From assembly GCA_937891085.1 (NCBI GenBank), contig CALAEY010000053.1, positions 1 to 19,750 of the forward strand: 19,750 nt of DNA, written 5' to 3'. Origin of the DNA: an uncultured Prevotellaceae bacterium. GTDB taxonomy: Bacteria; Bacteroidota; Bacteroidia; Bacteroidales; Bacteroidaceae. Below, one piece after another: positions 14,738 to 19,750 of the stretch (positions are counted from its first letter, which is position 1; every line of letters starts with the position of its first letter). The position numbers and the translations under genes were made by a program. The notes under the pieces were generated by a model. That model ran no database searches and had not been told where the DNA came from. It saw only the letters and a program-made list of their open reading frames with translations.

Positions 14738-17476
14738 ATGAAGACGTTAGCACAACTGGTGCGTGAGCGGGTCTTAGTCTTAGACGGAGCCATGGGCACC
14801 ATGATACAGCAATACAACTTGACAGAAGAAGACTTCCGGGGAAACCTTCTGAGAGACATTCCTGGTCAGTTGAAAGGAAACAACGACCTGCTCTGTCTGA
14901 CGCGTCCTGATGTGGTGGCAGATATTCATCGGAAATACTTGGAGGCAGGAGCCGATATCATTGAGACAAATACTTTTAATGCTACCGCCGTCAGCCAGTC
15001 CGACTATCAAACCGCCTTTTTAGTGCGAGGTATCAATGTCGCAGCGGCAAGATTGGCTCGTGCTTTAGCCGATGAATATACGGCGAAGAACCCTGAGAAA
15101 CCTCGTTTTGTCGCAGGTTCCGTTGGCCCTACCAATAAGACCTGCTCCATGAGCCCTGACATCAATAATCCAGCTTATCGTTCACTCACTTTTCAAGAAT
15201 TATCAGAGGCTTATGTCGTTCAGATGGCTGCATTGCTGGAGGGTGGGGTAGATGCCTTGCTCATAGAGACCATCTTCGATACCCTAAATGCCAAGGCAGC
15301 TGTCTATGCCGCAGAAGAAGCCATGAAGATAGTTGGTCGGGAAGTACCTCTGATGCTGTCTGTTACGGTATCTGATGGGGGACGGACTCTATCGGGACAG
15401 ACCTTGGAGGCGTTTCTTGCTTCTTTGCAACACGCGCATCCTTTCTCCATTGGTTTAAACTGCTCTTTTGGCGCACATGACATGAAGCCCTATCTGGAGC
15501 AGTTGGCTCGACGGGCACCTTATTATATCACAGCCTATCCCAATGCAGGCCTTCCTAATAGCTTGGGGCAATATGACGAGACACCAGAACACATGGCTTC
15601 GGAAGTCAGTGCTTTCTTGGAAGAAGGACTGGTAAATATTATAGGAGGCTGTTGTGGTACCACTGATGCTTATATCGCAGCTTATCAACCTCTTGTGGCA
15701 CATGCCGTGCCGCGTCAGCCTATAGAACCTACAGGAAATCTGATGCTTTCTGGTTTGGAGTTGCTGGAAGTGAAACCAGAGAATCACTTCGTAAATGTAG
15801 GTGAGCGGTGCAATGTGGCAGGTTCTCGCAAATTCTTACGACTGATCAATGAGAAGAAATATGATGAGGCACTATCGATAGCCCGTATGCAGGTGGAAGA
15901 CGGTGCTCAGGTCATTGATATCAATATGGATGACGGCTTGCTGGATGCGAAAACTGAGATGGTGAACTTCCTGAATCTCATTATGTCTGAACCTGAGATT
16001 GCCCGTGTTCCCATCATGATTGATTCTTCGAAATGGGAGGTGATCGTCGCAGGTTTGGAGTGTCTGCAAGGTAAAGCCATCGTGAATTCCATCTCCTTGA
16101 AAGAGGGTGAGGACGTGTTCCTGGAGCATGCCCGCACCATACGTCGCTATGGTGCAGCTGTAGTGGTAATGGCATTTGATGAGCATGGGCAGGCCGATAC
16201 TTATGAGCGTAAGGTGGAGGTTTGTGAGCGTGCCTATCAACTTTTGGTGGATAAAGTTCACTTTGCTCCTCAAGACATCATCTTCGATCCTAATATCTTG
16301 GCCATAGCTACGGGCATGGAGGAGCATGCCAATTATGCGGTGGACTTTATCCGTGCGGCAGGATGGATTCGCAGTCATCTGTCTGGAGCGCATGTAAGCG
16401 GGGGCGTGAGCAATCTGTCTTTCTCGTTCAGGGGCAACAACTACATACGTGAGGCCATGCATGCCGTCTTTCTTTATCATGCCATTCAGCAAGGCATGGA
16501 TATGGGCATCGTGAATCCATCGGCTTCCGTGCTCTATACAGACATCCCTGCCGACTTGCTGGATTGTATTGAGGATGTGGTGTTAAATCGCAGGCCTGAT
16601 GCAGCAGAGCGGCTGATTGAGAAAGCGAATACGCTTCAAGTACAGCGTGAGAGTACAGACAATGCTACAGATGTACAAAGGGTATCTTTGTCGGTAGAGG
16701 AGCGCTTACAACAAGCCCTTGTCAAAGGCGTGGGTGACCATTTGGAAGAAGACTTAAAGGAGGCACTGCAGAAGTATCCTCATGCTGTGGACATCATCGA
16801 AGGTCCGCTTATGGCTGGTATGAACAAAGTGGGCGATCTCTTCGGAGCAGGGAAGATGTTCCTTCCACAAGTGGTGAAAACGGCTCGAACAATGAAGCAG
16901 GCTGTGGCTATCTTGCAGCCAGTCATAGAGCAGGAAAAGCAGCACGGGGCAGCCTCTGCGGGTAAGGTGCTGATGGCAACCGTGAAAGGCGATGTCCACG
17001 ATATCGGAAAGAACATCGTTTCGGTGGTGATGGCGTGCAATGGTTATGAAATCATAGACCTCGGAGTGATGGTGCCAGCAGAGACCATCGTACAGCGGGC
17101 AAAGGAGGAGATGGTGGATGTGATAGGACTCAGCGGACTCATCACTCCATCACTCGATGAGATGGTGCATGTGGCTGTAGAACTGGAGAAGGCAGGACTT
17201 CACATCCCCCTGCTGATAGGAGGAGCTACTACCTCTTTGATGCATACGGCCTTAAAGATAGCTCCTGTATACCATGCTCCCGTGCTTCACATGAAGGATG
17301 CCTCCCAGAATGCACGTGCGGCTGCACGACTGATGAATCCGCAGCAACGTTCTAAGTTGGAGAAAGAACTACAAAAGCAATACCAATCCCTGCGTGATCA
17401 GCGTTCAGAAAAAACGGAAGGTAGGGTAAGCATTGAGGAAGCCCGAGCTAAGGGGCTGAAGCTTTTCAACGTTTGA
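14738..17476 (+). CDS. metH: Cobalamin-dependent methionine synthase without C-terminal reactivation domain
   Basis: MetH transfers the methyl group of 5-methyltetrahydrofolate through cobalamin to homocysteine. The 912 residues cover three modules. The homocysteine domain begins VLDGAMGTMIQ and has zinc ligands C242 (GLNCSFGA) and C305-C306 (GGCCGTT). The pterin domain follows (about 350-610, with NVGERCNVAGSRKF and DINMDDGLLDAKTEM). The cap and B12 domains have D752-x-H754-x2-G757 (DVHDIGK), whose His ligates cobalt. E. coli MetH is about 1230 residues; the S-adenosylmethionine/flavodoxin reactivation domain of some 330 residues is absent, and the protein ends with a short tail after the B12 domain. 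It may be supplied in trans. No B12 riboswitch fits: only 10 bases separate it from smpB. The last 11 bases overlap the convergent mltF 3' end. Confidence 0.95.
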   Translation: MKTLAQLVRERVLVLDGAMGTMIQQYNLTEEDFRGNLLRDIPGQLKGNNDLLCLTRPDVVADIHRKYLEAGADIIETNTFNATAVSQSDYQTAFLVRGINVAAARLARALADEYTAKNPEKPRFVAGSVGPTNKTCSMSPDINNPAYRSLTFQELSEAYVVQMAALLEGGVDALLIETIFDTLNAKAAVYAAEEAMKIVGREVPLMLSVTVSDGGRTLSGQTLEAFLASLQHAHPFSIGLNCSFGAHDMKPYLEQLARRAPYYITAYPNAGLPNSLGQYDETPEHMASEVSAFLEEGLVNIIGGCCGTTDAYIAAYQPLVAHAVPRQPIEPTGNLMLSGLELLEVKPENHFVNVGERCNVAGSRKFLRLINEKKYDEALSIARMQVEDGAQVIDINMDDGLLDAKTEMVNFLNLIMSEPEIARVPIMIDSSKWEVIVAGLECLQGKAIVNSISLKEGEDVFLEHARTIRRYGAAVVVMAFDEHGQADTYERKVEVCERAYQLLVDKVHFAPQDIIFDPNILAIATGMEEHANYAVDFIRAAGWIRSHLSGAHVSGGVSNLSFSFRGNNYIREAMHAVFLYHAIQQGMDMGIVNPSASVLYTDIPADLLDCIEDVVLNRRPDAAERLIEKANTLQVQRESTDNATDVQRVSLSVEERLQQALVKGVGDHLEEDLKEALQKYPHAVDIIEGPLMAGMNKVGDLFGAGKMFLPQVVKTARTMKQAVAILQPVIEQEKQHGAASAGKVLMATVKGDVHDIGKNIVSVVMACNGYEIIDLGVMVPAETIVQRAKEEMVDVIGLSGLITPSLDEMVHVAVELEKAGLHIPLLIGGATTSLMHTALKIAPVYHAPVLHMKDASQNARAAARLMNPQQRSKLEKELQKQYQSLRDQRSEKTEGRVSIEEARAKGLKLFNV

Positions 17477-18851
17477 TTCCCGAAGAGTCATACATTTCTA
17501 CCCGTTCTAAGATTTCACGGACGAAAGCATAGGTTGTGCTGCCGCGGAAGTAGCCAAACTTCACCACGGGGTCTTTGAAGTATTGCTCATTACTTTTCAG
17601 CAGTAAGTACTTTTCAACATTGTCGGTCCATAGGTTCTTGTCAGCTCCGTATTTCTCAGCCAAGGCACGGGCATCATTCACATGACCTTCACCAGAGTTG
17701 TATGCAGCAAGTACGAATTTCATACGTTCTTCCTTGGGTATCTCTGCATAATCTTCCATCATCACGCCAATGTATTTTGTGGCAGCCTTGATGCTTTCTT
17801 CTGCATTCTGTTCCATTCCCTCGGGCATGCCCATGATTCTGGCTGTACGTGGCATGAGCTGCATCAGTCCCAGTGCTCCTGCCCATGATACAGCGGTAGT
17901 ATCGAAGTTGCTCTCAGTATAGGCCAGGGATGCCAGTATTCGCCAATCCCAATCTATCTCCTTGGCATATTTCTTAAATAGATCATCATAAATGGAAATC
18001 TTTCCGTCTTCAAGAGAGAGAATTGGGGAGTGGGTGATTTCCTTCCCTTGCTCGAAATAACGTTTCATGCTGGCACTGTGGGCTTGAGAGGTCGCGTTCT
18101 CTTCATGCCATCTGTCGGCCAGGTCGGCCAGTATCTTGCTATCTTTCCTTACAGCCCATGAGGCACGCTGGTCATAGCTAATGGCCAAACCAACATTCAA
18201 ACGTGGATAGTAAGTCTGGTTCAGTCGGGCGATGTCGTCATCACTGACCGTATAGGCTATCTTCCCTTCATGTACCTGTCTGATGAGGTCTTCTTCGGAG
18301 ATGCTGTCCTCTGCCACCATGTGGATGTTGATGCCGCCCCCTAATTCTTGATTCAGGTTCTCCAATCGTTCCAGATGCTTGCCTGGTTTCACATAGACAT
18401 CCTTACCTACCAGTTGGGTCACGTCTGTGAGGGCAGGATTTCTCCGAGAACCAGCCCGCTGCACGATGACTTGATGTGTGACGTTTTCTTCACCGCAGTA
18501 GATCACACTGTCTTTCATCTCATTGGTAATGGGTAGGTTATAGGTGATGAGGTCTGCTTCCCCCGCATTGAGGCGCTGTACTAATTCATCAATGCTCCGA
18601 GCCACCTTCACCTTCAGCTGTACTCCTAAGCTGCGTGCGAACTGATGGCCTAACTCATACTGGTAGCCCATGTCCTGTCCGCGGTATAGAAAATAAGAGG
18701 TGGAGCTGTAGAGCGTTAGCACAGTCAGTGTGTCCCGCTCCTTGATCTGCTCCATGATGTCTGGAGTCTGAGGCATTTCTTGCTGCTTGCAACCCACATA
18801 GCAGCACAGGCTTATGAGTAGCCAGAGGCCGATGAACAGTTGACGGCGCAT
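17466..18851 (-). CDS. mltF: Membrane-bound lytic murein transglycosylase F-like lipoprotein
   Basis: The 461-residue product combines an N-terminal solute-binding (SBP_bac_3-like) domain (about 40-270) with a C-terminal lytic transglycosylase domain (about 285-445), the MltF arrangement. The signal ends YVGC with Cys21 as the likely lipid anchor. In the enzyme domain, Glu313 in YTESNFD is the catalytic acid, followed by GALGLMQLMPRTARIMG and AAYNSGEGHV, all intact. It would cleave the glycan backbone of peptidoglycan from the envelope side, with the binding domain probably regulating activity through a peptide or muropeptide ligand. It starts 3 bases after the udk stop, so both are read from the udk promoter. 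Confidence 0.93.
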   Translation of the reverse strand: MRRQLFIGLWLLISLCCYVGCKQQEMPQTPDIMEQIKERDTLTVLTLYSSTSYFLYRGQDMGYQYELGHQFARSLGVQLKVKVARSIDELVQRLNAGEADLITYNLPITNEMKDSVIYCGEENVTHQVIVQRAGSRRNPALTDVTQLVGKDVYVKPGKHLERLENLNQELGGGINIHMVAEDSISEEDLIRQVHEGKIAYTVSDDDIARLNQTYYPRLNVGLAISYDQRASWAVRKDSKILADLADRWHEENATSQAHSASMKRYFEQGKEITHSPILSLEDGKISIYDDLFKKYAKEIDWDWRILASLAYTESNFDTTAVSWAGALGLMQLMPRTARIMGMPEGMEQNAEESIKAATKYIGVMMEDYAEIPKEERMKFVLAAYNSGEGHVNDARALAEKYGADKNLWTDNVEKYLLLKSNEQYFKDPVVKFGYFRGSTTYAFVREILERVEMYDSSGIKR

Positions 18852-18854
18852 GTC

Positions 18855-19466
18855 CTACTGCTGTATGTGGCGGTGGATAAACATGGCCAGGATGTCAATG
18901 GCCACCAGATTGCTTCCACCCTGAGGTACAATGAGGTCTGCATAGCTCTTGCAGGGTTCTATGAACTGCTCGTGCATGGGTTTCAGTACGCGCATGTAGC
19001 GTTCCATCACCATCTCTGCTGTACGTCCGCGCGACTTCATATCACGTTTGATCACACGGATGAGGCGTTCGTCTGGATCTGCATCCACGAAGATCTTCAG
19101 GTCCATCATGTCGCGCAGCTTCTGGTCGTAGAGTGCCAAGATCCCCTCTACGATGATTACTTCGCGTGGCTCAATGTGCAGGGTTTCTGGCAGTCGTGAG
19201 CTGGTGATGTAGTCATAGGTGGGTTCCTCAATGTCTTTCCCCTCGCGCAGTGCCTTCACATGCTCATGCAGCAAGTCCCAGTCGAAGGCATTGGGATGGT
19301 CGAAATTGATGAGCTGCCTACGGTCGGCAGGCACGTTGCTGCTATCCTTGTAATAAGAGTCCAGTGGCAGCAGCACCACTTCGCCCTGTGGCAGACTCTC
19401 AATGATTTTCTTTACGACGGTGGTCTTCCCAGAGCCTGTTCCGCCGGCAATTCCGATTATCAGCAT
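18855..19466 (-). CDS. udk: Uridine kinase
   Basis: Udk phosphorylates uridine and cytidine with ATP or GTP in pyrimidine salvage. The 203-residue product begins MLIIGIAGGTGSGKTTV with the P-loop at 8-15, then shows LPLDSYYKD, a NFDHPNAFDWDLL segment (nucleoside-binding region) and EVIIVEGILALYD, with RLIRVIKRDMKSRGRT as the lid. Length is normal. It is the first gene of a two-gene operon with mltF, driven by a near-consensus promoter 29 bases upstream. Confidence 0.96.
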   Translation of the reverse strand: MLIIGIAGGTGSGKTTVVKKIIESLPQGEVVLLPLDSYYKDSSNVPADRRQLINFDHPNAFDWDLLHEHVKALREGKDIEEPTYDYITSSRLPETLHIEPREVIIVEGILALYDQKLRDMMDLKIFVDADPDERLIRVIKRDMKSRGRTAEMVMERYMRVLKPMHEQFIEPCKSYADLIVPQGGSNLVAIDILAMFIHRHIQQ

Positions 19467-19494
19467 AATTTACGGGATTTCATTATAATTGATA

Positions 19495-19526
19495 CAAAAG
19501 TAGTGAATTGCTGGCACACTGCCAAA
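19495..19526 (-). promoter_or_regulatory. udk-mltF promoter
   Basis: On the minus strand, TTTG (19523-19526), a 20-base spacer and TACTTTTG (19495-19502) match the Bacteroidetes -33/-7 consensus in both boxes and spacing. The udk ATG is 28 bases beyond the -7 box. Confidence 0.75.
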
Positions 19527-19573
19527 TTTGTACCCCCGTAATGTGTGAAAATCTGTTAATGGGGGTGGGGCAT

Positions 19574-19635
19574 GGCTAAAGTGGCGGTTTAGCCCTGCTA
19601 AAGCGGCACTTTAGCCATCGTAAAGCGGCGGTTTA
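19574..19635. repeat. Three tandem hairpin units with a 22-base period
   Basis: TAAA occurs at 19577, 19599 and 19621, exactly 22 bases apart, each followed by a G/C-rich loop and TTTA. Unit 1 is GGCTAAA/TTTAGCC (19574-19594), unit 2 GCTAAAG/CTTTAGC (19597-19615), unit 3 a weaker TAAA/TTTA stem (19621-19635). The loops (GTGGCGG, CGGCA, GCGGCGG) are similar but not identical. It lies upstream of the udk promoter, in a stretch without genes. Confidence 0.75.
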
Positions 19636-19645
19636 GTCTGGCAGG

Positions 19646-19711
19646 GCGATGGTGCAAAAAACATTACACGTTTCAACGTTTCAACATTACAATAAGCTTT
19701 TTGCACCTCGC
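19646..19711. repeat. Long inverted repeat with internal direct repeats
   Basis: GGTGCAAAAA (19651-19660) pairs perfectly with TTTTTGCACC (19698-19707). GCGA (19646-19649) and TCGC (19708-19711) extend the stem to 14 pairs with one bulged T at 19650. The 37-base loop contains GTTTCAAC twice in tandem (19670-19677, 19678-19685), flanked by CATTACA twice (19662-19668, 19685-19691). On either strand it could fold in RNA or be a DNA site. No coding sequence crosses it, and bases beyond it to the window end are AT-rich with nothing recognised. Confidence 0.75.
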
Positions 19712-19750
19712 TCCAGAGAGCATATATATAGAGCTTATTATAATATATAT

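Noticed and set aside
15872..16492. A 206-codon open frame on the minus strand within metH
   Set aside because: It is antisense to the well-conserved pterin-binding domain and has no recognisable domain or promoter.
19574..19711. CRISPR array
   Set aside because: The repeats are short, self-complementary and contiguous at 22 bases without unique spacers; no cas gene is present.

Overview
The window looks like a Bacteroidales chromosome, most likely a Prevotella- or Bacteroides-like genus. The evidence is the Bacteroidetes promoter hallmark (-7 box TAnnTTTG, found upstream of most transcription units), weak or absent Shine-Dalgarno sequences, a leuA-leuC-leuD-leuA2-leuB operon layout, a NigD-like lipoprotein, a DMP19-family protein and a MetH without its C-terminal reactivation domain. 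Genus-level placement is inference.

Left end (1-1756): accessory DNA that looks like part of an anti-phage cassette. A Shedu-type (DUF4263) PD-(D/E)XK nuclease runs in from outside the window. Its stop codon overlaps a 31-codon ORF, which in turn overlaps an ORF of unknown family carrying an HEPN-like Rx4H motif. The third ORF is joined in frame, exactly at the codons for RNAFAHS, to the 3' part of leuA. LeuA proteins have the same peptide there (AFAHSSGIHQDG), so the joint sits on a microhomology. As a result leuA has no catalytic TIM barrel and the leu operon has no native promoter or leader. This is either a real illegitimate recombination or an assembly chimera through a shared word of about 21 bases; the sequence alone cannot decide.

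Leucine operon (1739-7100): leuA remnant, leuC, leuD, an intact second isopropylmalate/citramalate synthase-like gene and leuB, all on +, closed by a strong hairpin terminator. If the joint is real, the second synthase is the only candidate in the window for the first step of the pathway.

Housekeeping block (7099-12403): on the minus strand recQ, a small exported FMN-binding-domain protein and mnmA, each with its own likely promoter. Divergent from mnmA is a PDZ/S41-type lipoprotein that has lost both catalytic residues. A short LuxR-type regulator follows on the minus strand.

Right block (12404-17476, +): DMP19 protein, NigD-like lipoprotein, Yip1-family membrane protein, smpB and metH, tightly spaced and probably read largely together, with a good promoter in front of the lipoprotein gene. 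Convergent to them, udk and mltF form a minus-strand operon (17466-19466) with a near-consensus promoter.

Right edge (19467-19750): no gene recognised. It holds the udk promoter, three hairpins repeating every 22 bases, a long-stem inverted repeat with internal direct repeats, and an AT-rich end. No tRNA, rRNA, CRISPR array or insertion sequence was recognised anywhere.
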